In this document: in pieces, positions 1 through 8,930 of the stretch | How positions within the stretch are numbered: position 1 is the stretch's first letter | Layout: the number at the start of each line of letters is the position of its first letter | The notes under the pieces: model-generated | What the model saw: only the letters and a program-made list of their open reading frames with translations | What the model was told of the DNA's origin: nothing | The model's database searches: none | Made by a program: the position numbers and the translations under genes | Assembly: GCF_000265405.1 (NCBI RefSeq) | Contig: NC_018010.1 | Location: 1,612,001 to 1,676,000, forward strand | Length of the DNA: 64,000 nucleotides | Direction: 5' to 3' | Source: Belliella baltica DSM 15883 | GTDB lineage: Bacteria; Bacteroidota; Bacteroidia; Cytophagales; Cyclobacteriaceae

Positions 1-393
1 AAAATTGCACCTGACTTAACAGATGGCCAATTGGATGATATTGTAGAGATCGTTCAAGAGACAAAAATAGATGGAGTGATTGCTACGAACACAACAATTG
101 ATAGGAGTGGGTTGAAAACGGATGCTTCGCAAGTCGAATCTATCGGTGCAGGTGGTGTGAGTGGAAAAGTACTGGGGACAAGAAGTACAGAAGTTATTCG
201 TTATTTGGCTGATAAATCAAACAGATCTTTTCCAATCATTGGAGTTGGAGGGATTTTCACAACTCAAGATGCCATTGAAAAATTGGAAGCAGGAGCAAGT
301 TTGATTCAGGTTTACTCTGGAATGATTTATGAAGGTCCAGGAATGATCAAAAAAATCAAAAAAGGGCTTTTGTCACATTTCCAAAATCAATAA
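1..393 (+). CDS. pyrD: Dihydroorotate dehydrogenase, C-terminal part (5' end outside window)
   Basis: The reading frame is already open at base 1 ([10 protein letters not shown]...) and ends at 393, so about 130 C-terminal residues are visible. They cover the second half of the FMN-binding TIM barrel: the [11 protein letters not shown] segment, the glycine-rich [12 protein letters not shown] phosphate-binding loop, and the [10 protein letters not shown] strand that ends class 2 enzymes. The family oxidises dihydroorotate to orotate with quinone as acceptor, at the membrane, in pyrimidine synthesis. Two other pyrimidine genes, pyrF (3.7 kb) and pyrC (36.7 kb), lie in this window but are not adjacent. 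Class 2 assignment is an inference from these motifs; the N-terminal membrane segment is not visible. Confidence 0.93.
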   Translation, partial: KIAPDLTDGQLDDIVEIVQETKIDGVIATNTTIDRSGLKTDASQVESIGAGGVSGKVLGTRSTEVIRYLADKSNRSFPIIGVGGIFTTQDAIEKLEAGASLIQVYSGMIYEGPGMIKKIKKGLLSHFQNQ

Positions 394-453
394 AATAGAA
401 TTCTGTATATTTCGAATAAATCACTTTCACATCAAGATTGATAAGTTCAAATT

Positions 454-2946
454 ATGGCGTCATCGACCCCCAAGACAAATACTTTTAGAAAAAAAAATGA
501 GTCTAGAGAAAAAGCTGGAGCGAAGCCTTCCAGAAAGTTTTCTTTAGAATTTATGAAAGATAAAAAAATCCCAATCACAATAGGAATAGTTCTTATAGTT
601 TTGGGTTTGGTGATGTTTTTTGCATTCATAAGTTTCTTGTTTACTGGAGAAGCTGATCAAAGTACCTTATCAGAGGTAGACTTGGGTTTACGAGAAAATG
701 CCACACAAACCAAGAACTGGCAGGGTTATTTTGGAGCTTATCTCGCAGAAGTTTTCATCAAAAGATGGTTTGGAATTGCTGCGTTTTTATTGCCTCCATT
801 TTTGATTTTATTGGGCATCAAACTCACGTTTAAGTATAGATTTATCTCCTTAACGCGTTACAGCATATTTGCCATTTTCTTCACGCTGTGGATTGGTTTA
901 TTGACTGGTTATATTGTTCAGCTAACTGAAGGATACTCAGCTCTGAATAACTTGAGTGGAGGCTTCGGTTATGAATTGGGGAAATTAGGAAATGACTTTC
1001 TAGGATGGGGAACTATAGCTCTGATCGCAGGTGCTTTATTGATTTTTGTTGTCTTTTTCTTCAATATTGATCAATTGAATTGGTTTTCAAATGCTGATAA
1101 ACACTTAGAAAATGAGGTGTCAAATGATGCAGATAATGAAGAAAGCGATATAGATGACACTGTATTAGAAAGTGATTTGAATGATGAATTTAAAGCATTG
1201 TACGGCTCCTCTGATGATGATATTGATGAATTAGAAAGTAAAAAAAATGATGATGGAAGTTCTTGGACAATCAACAAAAGTAAGGAAGATAAAAAGGCTA
1301 CACCAGAACTAGAATTCAGTATAGCAGGAGCCGAAGATTTGCCTGACGAAGAAGAAATTGAGGCTCAGGAAACGGAAGCAAAGAAATTTTCTGTAACTCC
1401 AGTAGGAGAAGAAAAAACAGCTGATGAAGTTTCAAATCTTGATCCTTATGATCCAACTTTAGACCTTCCAAAGTATCAATATCCTACGCTTGATTTGTTA
1501 AATGAATATGATGTCAAAAAAGTCACTGTAACACGCCAAGAACTAGAGGAAAATAAAAACAAGATTGTTGAGACCCTTGTCAACTTTAAAATAGGTATCC
1601 AAGAAATTAAAGCGACTATTGGGCCCACAGTTACTTTGTACGAAATAGTCCCAGATCCAGGAGTAAAAATTTCCAAAATCAAGAATTTGGAAGATGACAT
1701 TGCGCTAAGTTTGGCGGCTCTAGGAATTAGGATTATTGCTCCAATTCCTGGAAAGGGAACTATAGGCATTGAGGTTCCAAATAAGAATAGAGAATTAGTA
1801 CCTGCACGAGCAGTTTTAGGCACAGAAAAGTTTATGCACAGTGACAAAGACCTTCCTGTTGCTTTAGGGAAAACTATCTCTAACGAAGTTTTTGTAATGG
1901 ATTTGGCAAAAATGCCACACCTTCTGATGGCTGGAGCTACCGGACAAGGGAAGTCAGTAGGTTTGAATATGATTTTGGCTTCTTTGGTTTACAAAAAACA
2001 CCCTTCACAATTAAAGTTTGTACTTGTAGATCCAAAAAAAGTGGAATTGACATTGTTCAACAAAATCGAAAGACACTTTTTGGCAAAACTTCCAGGTTCT
2101 GAAGAGGCAATCATTACCGATACAAAAAAGGTGATCTATACACTCAACTCACTTTGTATTGAAATGGACAATCGCTACGATTTACTTAAGGATGCAGGAT
2201 GTAGAAATTTAAAAGAGTATAATGCCAAATTTGTAGCAAGGAAACTGAATCCAGAGAAGGGACATAGATTCATGCCTTATATTGTACTTGTCATTGATGA
2301 ATTGGCGGATTTAATGATGACTGCTGGTAAAGAAATTGAAGCACCAATAGCGAGATTGGCTCAATTGGCTAGAGCAATTGGGATTCACTTGGTTGTTGCG
2401 ACACAGCGTCCTTCAGTGAATGTGATTACAGGGATTATCAAAGCCAATTTTCCTGCAAGGCTTTCATTTAGGGTGACATCTAAGATTGATAGTAGAACAA
2501 TTTTGGATGCCGGAGGTGCAGATCAACTGATAGGGATGGGAGATATGTTGCTTTCTACGGGTTCGGAAATGACCCGTCTACAATGTGCCTTCTTAGATAC
2601 ACCTGAGGTTGATGCTATTTGTGATTGGATTGGAGAGCAAAAAGGATATCCAGACGCATACTTACTGCCTGAATTCGTCGGAGAAGAGGGAGACAGTAGT
2701 AACCTTGATGTTGATTTGGCTGACCGAGATCCTCTTTTTGATGATGCTGCTAGGTTAATAGTTATGCATCAGCAAGGAAGCACTTCCTTAATTCAAAGAA
2801 AATTGAAATTAGGCTATAATCGAGCAGGAAGAATAATTGATCAACTTGAAGCAGCTGGCGTGGTAGGTGCATTTGAAGGGAGCAAAGCAAGAGAAGTTTT
2901 GATTCAAGACGAGGCGAGTTTGGAACGGTTGTTGAGTAGTTTGTAA
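454..2946 (+). CDS. ftsK: DNA translocase FtsK/SpoIIIE
   Basis: An 830-residue protein with the classic FtsK layout. Hydrophobic segments lie at about residues 45-70, 105-130, 140-165 and 185-210. A long acidic low-complexity linker (about 225-350) follows, then the alpha and beta motor domains. Walker A is GATGQGKS, with the lysine at residue 500; Walker B is around VLVIDELADLMM. A C-terminal winged-helix gamma domain (about 755-825) should read KOPS-type orienting sequences. The protein pumps DNA at the division septum to help resolve chromosome dimers. The start ATG at 454 follows pyrD by 60 bases and precedes a basic, Ser/Thr-rich N-terminus, usual for Bacteroidota FtsK. The lolA-like gene begins 41 bases downstream. 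Confidence 0.97.
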   Translation: MASSTPKTNTFRKKNESREKAGAKPSRKFSLEFMKDKKIPITIGIVLIVLGLVMFFAFISFLFTGEADQSTLSEVDLGLRENATQTKNWQGYFGAYLAEVFIKRWFGIAAFLLPPFLILLGIKLTFKYRFISLTRYSIFAIFFTLWIGLLTGYIVQLTEGYSALNNLSGGFGYELGKLGNDFLGWGTIALIAGALLIFVVFFFNIDQLNWFSNADKHLENEVSNDADNEESDIDDTVLESDLNDEFKALYGSSDDDIDELESKKNDDGSSWTINKSKEDKKATPELEFSIAGAEDLPDEEEIEAQETEAKKFSVTPVGEEKTADEVSNLDPYDPTLDLPKYQYPTLDLLNEYDVKKVTVTRQELEENKNKIVETLVNFKIGIQEIKATIGPTVTLYEIVPDPGVKISKIKNLEDDIALSLAALGIRIIAPIPGKGTIGIEVPNKNRELVPARAVLGTEKFMHSDKDLPVALGKTISNEVFVMDLAKMPHLLMAGATGQGKSVGLNMILASLVYKKHPSQLKFVLVDPKKVELTLFNKIERHFLAKLPGSEEAIITDTKKVIYTLNSLCIEMDNRYDLLKDAGCRNLKEYNAKFVARKLNPEKGHRFMPYIVLVIDELADLMMTAGKEIEAPIARLAQLARAIGIHLVVATQRPSVNVITGIIKANFPARLSFRVTSKIDSRTILDAGGADQLIGMGDMLLSTGSEMTRLQCAFLDTPEVDAICDWIGEQKGYPDAYLLPEFVGEEGDSSNLDVDLADRDPLFDDAARLIVMHQQGSTSLIQRKLKLGYNRAGRIIDQLEAAGVVGAFEGSKAREVLIQDEASLERLLSSL

Positions 2947-2987
2947 AACTTAATATTCGATTATCAAACTGAGACAAGTTCACGGCC

Positions 2988-3647
2988 ATGTTACAAAGAT
3001 GTTTACTGTTTATACTTATATTTTCTATATCCTCGGGGTTAGCTTTTTCGCAAAAAGACCCAAAAGCCAAAGTGATTTTAGATGCCGTAAGTGAAAAATA
3101 CCAATCATTACCAGGTCTAAAAGCTATTTTTGAATACTCTTACAGCTTGGAAGGGGAATCTTCTCCTCAAAGTCAAACTGGTGAGATTGCGATCAAAGGA
3201 AATAAATATCATCTCTTACTTCCTGATCAAGGACAAGAAATTTTTAATGATGGTAAGACGGTTTGGACATTTATCAATTCTGGTACTTACAAAGAAGTAA
3301 CCATCAATTCTGCGAGTGATATGGAAGATGAATTAAAGCCTTCTTCTGTTTATACGATTTATAAAAAAGGATACAATTACGCTTTGAAAGGAGAGAAATC
3401 TCTAAACGGAGTCCTTGTTCAGATTATTGAGTTAACTGCCGAAAAATCGGGTGAGCCTTTCGAGAAAGTAACTCTAATGGTGGATAAAAATAAAAAAGAC
3501 TTAGTAGGTTGGGAAATCCTTGATGATCAAGGAGGTAAATTAATGTACCAATTTAAATCTGTAGATACTAAAACCTCCCTTCCTGATGATTACTTTGTTT
3601 TCAATGCTTCAAAATATGGAAAAGTAGAAGTTATTGATTTACGCTAA
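2988..3647 (+). CDS. LolA-like outer-membrane lipoprotein carrier protein
   Basis: A 219-residue secreted protein with a signal peptide over about residues 1-21, cleaved near the end of SGLAFSQ. The mature part matches the LolA/LolB-like beta-sheet fold: KYQSLPGLKAIFEYSY at the start, a GEIAIKGNKYHLLLPDQ segment, a DGKTVWTFINS segment, and a C-terminal strand with YFVFNASKYGKVEVIDLR. LolA ferries lipoproteins across the periplasm from the LolCDE exporter to the outer membrane. It sits directly after ftsK in the same direction, an arrangement familiar in Bacteroidota, so the two are probably co-transcribed. LolA family membership rests on fold-level motifs, so related periplasmic carriers remain possible. 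Confidence 0.85.
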   Translation: MLQRCLLFILIFSISSGLAFSQKDPKAKVILDAVSEKYQSLPGLKAIFEYSYSLEGESSPQSQTGEIAIKGNKYHLLLPDQGQEIFNDGKTVWTFINSGTYKEVTINSASDMEDELKPSSVYTIYKKGYNYALKGEKSLNGVLVQIIELTAEKSGEPFEKVTLMVDKNKKDLVGWEILDDQGGKLMYQFKSVDTKTSLPDDYFVFNASKYGKVEVIDLR

Positions 3648-3690
3648 AGAATAGCTTTGGTGCATTTTTATTTTTTAAGCTAAAATTACC

Positions 3691-3698
3691 TACTTTTG
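3691..3698 (+). promoter_or_regulatory. -7 box of pyrF promoter
   Basis: TACTTTTG matches the Bacteroidota -7 consensus TAnnTTTG and lies 18 bases before the pyrF ATG. No TTG sits at the usual distance upstream, so only the -7 element is supported. Confidence 0.55.
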
Positions 3699-3716
3699 CC
3701 CAAATCCAATAGAGGC

Positions 3717-4535
3717 ATGAACAAGGCAGAATTATTTGATCAAATCAAGCAAAAATCTTCATTTTTATGTGTCGGTCTAGATACCGACCTAACTAAAATC
3801 CCTCAACACCTTAGAAAAAATAGTGATCCACTTTTTGAATTCAATAAACAAATTATTGATGCAACAGCTGATTTGGCCATTGCATATAAGCCGAATATTG
3901 CTTTCTATGAAGCTCTTGGACCTAAAGGTTGGGAAAGCTTGCAAAAAACCTTGGAGTATATTCCAAATGATATTTTTACAATCGCCGATGCAAAACGCGG
4001 AGACATAGGAAACACCTCAAGTCTATATGCCAAGGCATTTTTTGAGACAATGGATTTTGATTCAATTACAGTAGCACCATACATGGGAGTGGACAGTGTT
4101 AAGCCATTTTTGACATTTGAAGGGAAATGGGTGATTTTGCTTGCATTGACATCAAATGAAGGCAGTTTGGATTTCCAATTGATCGCGTCAAAATCAGGAA
4201 AACCTCTATTTCAAGAAGTGCTAGAAAAAAGTCAACTTTGGGGAAATACCGACAACATGATGTATGTAGTAGGTGCGACAAGAGGAGAAAAAATTGCTGA
4301 GGTACGTCAAATTGTTCCTGAGCATTTTTTCTTAGTTCCTGGAGTAGGAGCACAAGGAGGAAGTCTTGAAGAGGTAGCGAAGTTTGGAATGAATGCGACT
4401 TGTGGGTTGCTAGTCAATTCTTCAAGGGGGATCATTTACGCAAGTCAAGAAAAGGATTTTGCTGCTGCTGCAAAAGTGGAGGCAATGAAATTACAGCAAG
4501 AAATGTCTGAGTTGTTGGACAAGTATTGTTATTAA
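3717..4535 (+). CDS. pyrF: Orotidine 5'-phosphate decarboxylase
   Basis: A 272-residue enzyme that decarboxylates OMP to UMP, the last step of UMP synthesis. The catalytic [11 protein letters not shown] motif is present (about residues 94-104), along with [10 protein letters not shown] near the N-terminus and VPGVGAQGG near the C-terminus. The length (about 270 rather than 230) and motif place it in the longer subfamily known from mycobacteria and Bacteroidota. The ATG at 3717 is preferred over a TTG 21 bases upstream because the promoter -7 box covers that TTG. Confidence 0.96.
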   Translation: MNKAELFDQIKQKSSFLCVGLDTDLTKIPQHLRKNSDPLFEFNKQIIDATADLAIAYKPNIAFYEALGPKGWESLQKTLEYIPNDIFTIADAKRGDIGNTSSLYAKAFFETMDFDSITVAPYMGVDSVKPFLTFEGKWVILLALTSNEGSLDFQLIASKSGKPLFQEVLEKSQLWGNTDNMMYVVGATRGEKIAEVRQIVPEHFFLVPGVGAQGGSLEEVAKFGMNATCGLLVNSSRGIIYASQEKDFAAAAKVEAMKLQQEMSELLDKYCY

Positions 4536-4609
4536 AGATTTTTGTAATAAAATTTTTTAGTTTATTTTTATTGTGTTGGTAATGATTGTTTTATATAAAA
4601 TTTTTAAAG

Positions 4610-5905
4610 ATGGATTTTCAAGAAAACTTCCTGCAATCTGTATGGAAATATCAATATTTTGATAAAAACGGCTTACAGACCACTGAAGGTACTCCGCTTT
4701 CGATCATCAAAATTGGCTATCATAATTTTTATGAAGGTCCAGATTTTTTGGAAGCTCAAATTCACCTAGGGAATTTTGATTATTATGGTCATGTGGAGAT
4801 TCATCGCAAATCTTCTGATTGGAAAAATCATGATCATGACAGTGATGACAGATACAATAGCGTAGTATTGCATGTAGTTTGGGATGATGATAAACCGATT
4901 CTTAGGAAAGATGGGACGTCGATTCCAACATTAGTTTTGAAGGGGAAAGTTCTTTTGGATGTCATTCGAAATTATGAAAGACTTCTGAATGGAGAGGGGG
5001 AACTGTTATGTGCAGCAGGACTTGATTTTATTCCTGATATTATTCGTTTTTCTACTTTGGAAAAAGCGCTAGTTGAGCGATTGGAAAGCAAGGCAAAACT
5101 AATTTTAGATTTGTTAGAGCAAAGTAATACTGACTGGGAGGAGACTTGCTTTCGGTGGTTGATGAATGCATTTGGTTTCAAAACGAATAGTGAATCCATG
5201 CTCAACTTGTCTCAGATGATTCAATTTAAGACACTAAAAAAACATAGTGGCAATAGTCTAATTATTCAAGCTTTAATGTTAGGTCAAGCAGGTTTGATTC
5301 CTGCATCTGTAAGTGACGATTATGGTCAGATGCTGAAGAGAGAATATGATTTTTATCACAAAAAATACAACTTAGGAAGTCCTATGCATTTTTCTGAATG
5401 GAAATTTATGGGGGTGAGACCAGGTAATTTTCCAACGTTGAGGATTGTACAAGTTGCTGAAATTATTGCCAAAAACCCAAGTTTGCTATCTGGTGTGCTT
5501 CATGAAACTAGTAGTTTTCTCAACTTCAAAAAATTCTTTTCAATTCAAATTCCTGAATATTGGCAGTATCATTATCAGGTAGATAAGCCTTCTACTGGAA
5601 ACCTGTCAAAATCGCTCAGTAATCAGACAATCAATTTGTTATTAATCAATTTTGTGGTGCCTTTGTGGTTTGCTTATGGAAAATATATTCAAGATAGCAC
5701 TTGGCAGGAAAAGTGTTTTGATCTCCTGCAAGAAATGGTCCCTGAGGAGAATTTTATTATTCGAAAGTTCAAAACTCATAATTGGGAACCAAAATCTGCT
5801 TTTGATACACAGGGAATGATTGGTCAATTTCATAGTTATTGTAAGCTCAAAAAATGTCTTGATTGTAAAGTTGGACAAAATCTACTCAAGCCAGCGAAAA
5901 AATGA
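4610..5905 (+). CDS. DUF2851 family protein
   Basis: A 431-residue cytoplasmic protein of the DUF2851 family, common in Bacteroidota and of unknown function. Recognisable parts are the N-terminal region (FYEGPDFLEAQIHLG, then YGHVEIHRKSSDW), the middle GVRPGNFPTLRI segment, and a C-terminal cysteine cluster (YCKLKKCLDC) that could bind a metal. The ATG at 4610 is used; an in-frame TTG 24 bases upstream would add a poorly conserved extension. It follows pyrF by 74 bases, and the NeuD-like gene downstream has its own promoter, so it is probably the last gene of its unit. Confidence 0.85.
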   Translation: MDFQENFLQSVWKYQYFDKNGLQTTEGTPLSIIKIGYHNFYEGPDFLEAQIHLGNFDYYGHVEIHRKSSDWKNHDHDSDDRYNSVVLHVVWDDDKPILRKDGTSIPTLVLKGKVLLDVIRNYERLLNGEGELLCAAGLDFIPDIIRFSTLEKALVERLESKAKLILDLLEQSNTDWEETCFRWLMNAFGFKTNSESMLNLSQMIQFKTLKKHSGNSLIIQALMLGQAGLIPASVSDDYGQMLKREYDFYHKKYNLGSPMHFSEWKFMGVRPGNFPTLRIVQVAEIIAKNPSLLSGVLHETSSFLNFKKFFSIQIPEYWQYHYQVDKPSTGNLSKSLSNQTINLLLINFVVPLWFAYGKYIQDSTWQEKCFDLLQEMVPEENFIIRKFKTHNWEPKSAFDTQGMIGQFHSYCKLKKCLDCKVGQNLLKPAKK

Positions 5906-5908
5906 CTT

Positions 5909-5939
5909 TTGTTAAAAACCGCAATAAGCAGTACTTTTG
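5909..5939 (+). promoter_or_regulatory. Promoter of the NeuD-like acyltransferase gene
   Basis: TTG at 5909-5911 and TACTTTTG at 5932-5939 are separated by 20 bases, matching the Bacteroidota -33/-7 pattern. The start codon follows 21 bases later. Confidence 0.6.
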
Positions 5940-5960
5940 CCATTCAATTAAGAAAGAATT

Positions 5961-6599
5961 ATGGAAAAACCAGTAATTATTTTAGGAGCTAAAGGTATTG
6001 CACACCCAGCATTAGAGATATTTAATAGCAATAAAGTGGTTGTGTATGGATTTTTGGATGAAGATGAAAAATTGCATGGTCAAGAAATCAACGTAGTCCC
6101 AATTCTTGGAAACCCAGAAGATGAAGGGTTTTTGAAGTTGGTGGGTAAAAAATGTGAGGCCTTCGTAGCTGTTGATGATAATAAATACAGACAGTTTTTG
6201 GTGAAGATGTTGAATGACAACCGGAAGGTGCAGCCAATCAATGCAATTCATCAAACTGCCTACATTTCTACAGATGCTACAATTGGTCATGGGAATTTTG
6301 TGAATGCAAAAGTTAATATAGGTGCAGGAACCATGATTGGAAGTCACTGTATTATCAATTCTGGAGCTATAGTAGATCACGGTTCGAAAGTTGGAGATTT
6401 TGTGCAGCTTGGTGCTGGCTCGATCGCAAACTCAAATGTTATTATCGAAGAAGGTGCATTTATTGGTTCAGGAGTTATTTTGGTGTCTGGAATCACGGTG
6501 GGTAAAAATGCAAGGATTGGTGCTGGTTCGGTAGTAATTTCAGATGTGAAAGCTAACGATACAGTATTTGGAAATCCAGCAGCTCCAATCAAAAAATAA
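5961..6599 (+). CDS. NeuD/PglD-type sugar O-acyltransferase
   Basis: A 212-residue protein with two parts. Residues 1-80 form a small Rossmann-like domain (KPVIILGAKGIAHPALEIF), and about residues 95-210 form a left-handed beta-helix of hexapeptide repeats (IGHGNF, IGAGTM, IGSHCI, VGDFVQ, IGSGVI, IGAGSV). The IVDHGSKVGDF segment carries the histidine that serves as general base in PglD/NeuD enzymes. Family members transfer acetyl groups to amino-sugars. No sugar biosynthesis genes are adjacent, so the substrate cannot be named. The ending FGNPAAPIKK is typical of the family. Confidence 0.88.
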   Translation: MEKPVIILGAKGIAHPALEIFNSNKVVVYGFLDEDEKLHGQEINVVPILGNPEDEGFLKLVGKKCEAFVAVDDNKYRQFLVKMLNDNRKVQPINAIHQTAYISTDATIGHGNFVNAKVNIGAGTMIGSHCIINSGAIVDHGSKVGDFVQLGAGSIANSNVIIEEGAFIGSGVILVSGITVGKNARIGAGSVVISDVKANDTVFGNPAAPIKK

Positions 6600-6683
6600 T
6601 AAATAAATAGGCTTTCGAGCTAGTATTAAATATTTCTTATTCAAAATAAACCAAAACACCTTGTCGGAAACAAGGCTCTAGTT

Positions 6684-7664
6684 ATGGAAAACAAAGACTA
6701 CAGTATCTTACTTTATTACTGCTATGCTGATATCGAGGATACAGAAGCATACAGAGAAGAACATCATTTGTTCTGTATTGAAAACAATATTCGCGGAAGA
6801 ATTATCATTTCTTCTGAGGGATTGAATGGTACCGTTTCGGGTCTCAAAGAGGACTGCGAAAAGTACATGGCTTATATCCACAGTGATGCTAGATTTGCCA
6901 AAACTGAATTTAAAGTAGAAGACCATGACAAGCATGCTTTTACCAAGATTCATGTAAGGGTAAAGCCTGAGATTGTTCACAGTAGTTTAAGACACATTGA
7001 TCCAAAAGTAAAAACAGGTAAGCATCTAGCCCCTAATGAATTTAAAGCACTCAAAGATCAGGAAGATGTGGTGATTTTGGATGTAAGATCAAATTACGAA
7101 CACGAATTAGGTCACTTCAAAAACGCCATTACTTTAGATATCGACAATTTCAGAGACTTTCCTGAAAAAGTAAAAGAACTTGAGCACCTGAAAGGAAAAA
7201 AAGTACTCACTTATTGTACAGGAGGAATTAAGTGTGAAAAAGCATCTGCATTTTTATTAGATCAAGGATTCGAAGATGTTTATCAGCTACATGGAGGAAT
7301 TATAAAGTATGGTTTGGAAGCAGGTGGAGAAGATTTTGAAGGGAAATGTTACGTATTTGATAATAGAATTGCAGTTGATGTCAATAAGGTAAACCCTACA
7401 ATCGTTTCCAAATGTCATGTTTGTGGAACAAACTCAGATAGAATGGTCAACTGCGCTAACCCTAAATGCAATGAACACTTAGCAATTTGTGAAAATTGTG
7501 GTTGGGAACTTGATGGCGCATGTTCCGTAGAATGTCAAGAACATCCCGAAAAGAGACCTTATGATGGAACAGGCTACTATCAGAAAATTACAAATGGATA
7601 CAATCCTTACAAAGGTTTGGTCCGTAAAAAAGATAAAGAAAAAACTAAATCGATCAGTTCATGA
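6684..7664 (+). CDS. trhO: tRNA uridine(34) 5-hydroxylase, rhodanese family (TrhO/YceA)
   Basis: A 326-residue protein with the TrhO layout. The N-terminal ferredoxin-like domain contains GRIIISSEGLNGTVSG. A rhodanese domain follows (about 110-215) with the active-site loop YCTGGIKCEKA; the catalytic cysteine is residue 178. The C-terminal region is cysteine-rich (CHVCGTNS, CANPKC, CENCGW, CSVEC) and probably zinc-binding. TrhO uses oxygen to hydroxylate the wobble uridine of certain tRNAs. The stop overlaps the start of the nucleoside phosphorylase gene by four bases (ATGA), so the two are translationally coupled. Confidence 0.93.
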   Translation: MENKDYSILLYYCYADIEDTEAYREEHHLFCIENNIRGRIIISSEGLNGTVSGLKEDCEKYMAYIHSDARFAKTEFKVEDHDKHAFTKIHVRVKPEIVHSSLRHIDPKVKTGKHLAPNEFKALKDQEDVVILDVRSNYEHELGHFKNAITLDIDNFRDFPEKVKELEHLKGKKVLTYCTGGIKCEKASAFLLDQGFEDVYQLHGGIIKYGLEAGGEDFEGKCYVFDNRIAVDVNKVNPTIVSKCHVCGTNSDRMVNCANPKCNEHLAICENCGWELDGACSVECQEHPEKRPYDGTGYYQKITNGYNPYKGLVRKKDKEKTKSISS

Positions 7665-8527
7665 CCAAGCGCATTCCTGAATCCGAGTTGATCATCAATC
7701 CTGATGGAAGTATTTACCACCTTAATTTGAAGCCAGAAGATCTGGCTTCAACTGTTATTGCTGTGGGTGATCCTGATAGGGTAGAGAAAGTCTCAAAGTA
7801 TTTCGACAGCATAGAGCTCAAAGTTTCCAAAAGGGAATTTGTGACACATACGGGTCACTTCAAGGGCAAAAGGATTACAGCGATCAGTACTGGAATGGGA
7901 ACTGACAATATTGAGATCTTTATGACAGAGCTGGATGCTCTGGTTAATGTAGATTTTAAAACACGTCTTCCAAAAAAGCAACATACAAGTCTGGATATCA
8001 TAAGAGTTGGAACTTCTGGAAGTATGCAAAAAGACATTCCTGCCGGTTCGATTCTAGCATCAGCCTATGGTATTGGCTTGGATACTTTGATGGCTTTTTA
8101 TACTACCAAATATTCTGAATTAGAAAAAAATGTAGCTAGAGCAGTTCAGGATTCATTGAATTTACCTTTTCTTCCATATTGTATTGAAGGGTCTCAAAAG
8201 TTATTAGATCTGTTAAGTGAAGGATTGATTATTGGAAATACCGCAACTTGTCCAGGTTTTTTTGGTCCCCAAGGAAGAGAAGTTAGAATAAAACCTGCAA
8301 TCCCAGATATCATTGAAAAGCTAGCTTCTGTAAACCTAGATAAATTCAGGATTACAAACTTTGAAATGGAAACTTCAGGATATTATGCCATGGGGAGGTT
8401 ATTGGGTCATGAAGTTTTAAGTTTGAATGCCATAGTGGCAAATAGAATTACTCAAGAGTTTGCTGACAATGCTTATGAAATCGTAGATGATCTGATCAAG
8501 CATACTTTAAAAAAAGTGGCGGAATAA
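7661..8527 (+). CDS. Nucleoside phosphorylase (uridine phosphorylase-like)
   Basis: A 288-residue member of the PNP/UDP phosphorylase family 1. Visible features are VIAVGDPDRVEKVSKYF (phosphate/ribose loop), ISTGMGTDNIEIFMTEL, the family signature RVGTSGSMQKDIPAG, and NFEMETSGYYAMGRLLGH with the ribose-contacting EME triad. The enzyme splits a pyrimidine (or purine) nucleoside with phosphate. Sequence alone does not settle uridine against purine preference. The gene overlaps trhO by four bases and ends inside a strong terminator hairpin. Confidence 0.88.
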   Translation: MTKRIPESELIINPDGSIYHLNLKPEDLASTVIAVGDPDRVEKVSKYFDSIELKVSKREFVTHTGHFKGKRITAISTGMGTDNIEIFMTELDALVNVDFKTRLPKKQHTSLDIIRVGTSGSMQKDIPAGSILASAYGIGLDTLMAFYTTKYSELEKNVARAVQDSLNLPFLPYCIEGSQKLLDLLSEGLIIGNTATCPGFFGPQGREVRIKPAIPDIIEKLASVNLDKFRITNFEMETSGYYAMGRLLGHEVLSLNAIVANRITQEFADNAYEIVDDLIKHTLKKVAE

Positions 8528-8543
8528 AATTCCGCCATTTTTT
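8517..8543 (+). terminator. Rho-independent terminator
   Basis: The perfect 9-bp stem TGGCGGAAT / ATTCCGCCA with a 3-base loop is followed by TTTTTT. The stem includes the last codons and stop of the phosphorylase gene. Confidence 0.85.
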
Positions 8544-8554
8544 GGTAATCACCC

Positions 8555-8830
8555 TTATGCTAATAATCGAGTTGAAAAAATTTCACTGTTAATCTTAAAA
8601 TGTTCCCAATCCCTGTAATCTATACTTTTAATTAACTCAATCAGTGTTTCGGCACATTCCTGTTTGCATACATAAACACCAAAAACAGATTCTTTTTTAT
8701 TTATCATAAAAATTCTACTACTACCAAATACTTTACTTAGGCTTTTCCATTTTGATACAATCAAAAGTTCGTCCTTGTTTTCCATTGTTTGCATGATCTT
8801 GAATGATCCAAAAGTGCATGTGATTTCCAT
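8555..8830 (-). CDS. Small hypothetical protein (91 residues)
   Basis: No family is recognised. The 91-residue protein has no signal peptide or membrane segment. It begins MEITCTFGSFKIM and contains a KWKSLSKVFGSSRIF segment and two cysteines in VYVCKQEC. The gene is supported by its own well-formed promoter on the minus strand (8853-8883) and by ending just before the phosphorylase terminator. An inverted repeat overlaps its -33 element, suggesting control by a DNA-binding regulator; the neighbouring NarL-type regulator gene is an obvious candidate, but this is inference. Confidence 0.6.
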   Translation of the reverse strand: MEITCTFGSFKIMQTMENKDELLIVSKWKSLSKVFGSSRIFMINKKESVFGVYVCKQECAETLIELIKSIDYRDWEHFKINSEIFSTRLLA

Positions 8831-8852
8831 AAGAATTAAATTTAACTTTAAT

Positions 8853-8883
8853 CAAAGGTACTTAGAGAACAGCCGCTTGGCAA
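8853..8883 (-). promoter_or_regulatory. Promoter of the 91-residue protein gene
   Basis: On the minus strand, TACCTTTG (8853-8860 complement) lies 20 bases from TTG (8881-8883 complement), fitting the Bacteroidota -33/-7 consensus. The start codon is 23 bases beyond the -7 box. Confidence 0.65.
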
Positions 8884-8901
8884 TACGTAGTAACACGTAT
8901 T
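8882..8901. promoter_or_regulatory. Candidate operator: 7-bp inverted repeat AATACGT-N6-ACGTATT
   Basis: A perfect inverted repeat with 7-bp arms and a 6-bp spacer overlaps the -33 element of the divergent small gene. It lies 30 bases beyond the 3' end of the NarL/LuxR-type response regulator gene. The size suits a dimeric helix-turn-helix regulator. Which regulator binds is unknown. Confidence 0.5.
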
Positions 8902-8930
8902 TTTAGGGGGTAATCGACAAAAAAATGGTT

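Noticed and set aside
1476..1847. Minus-strand frame of 123 codons within ftsK
   Set aside because: It is antisense to conserved FtsK motor sequence and lacks any promoter or recognisable domain.
4525..4560. Possible terminator after pyrF (TTATTA ... TAATAA then T-run)
   Set aside because: The six-base AT-only stem is too weak to call.
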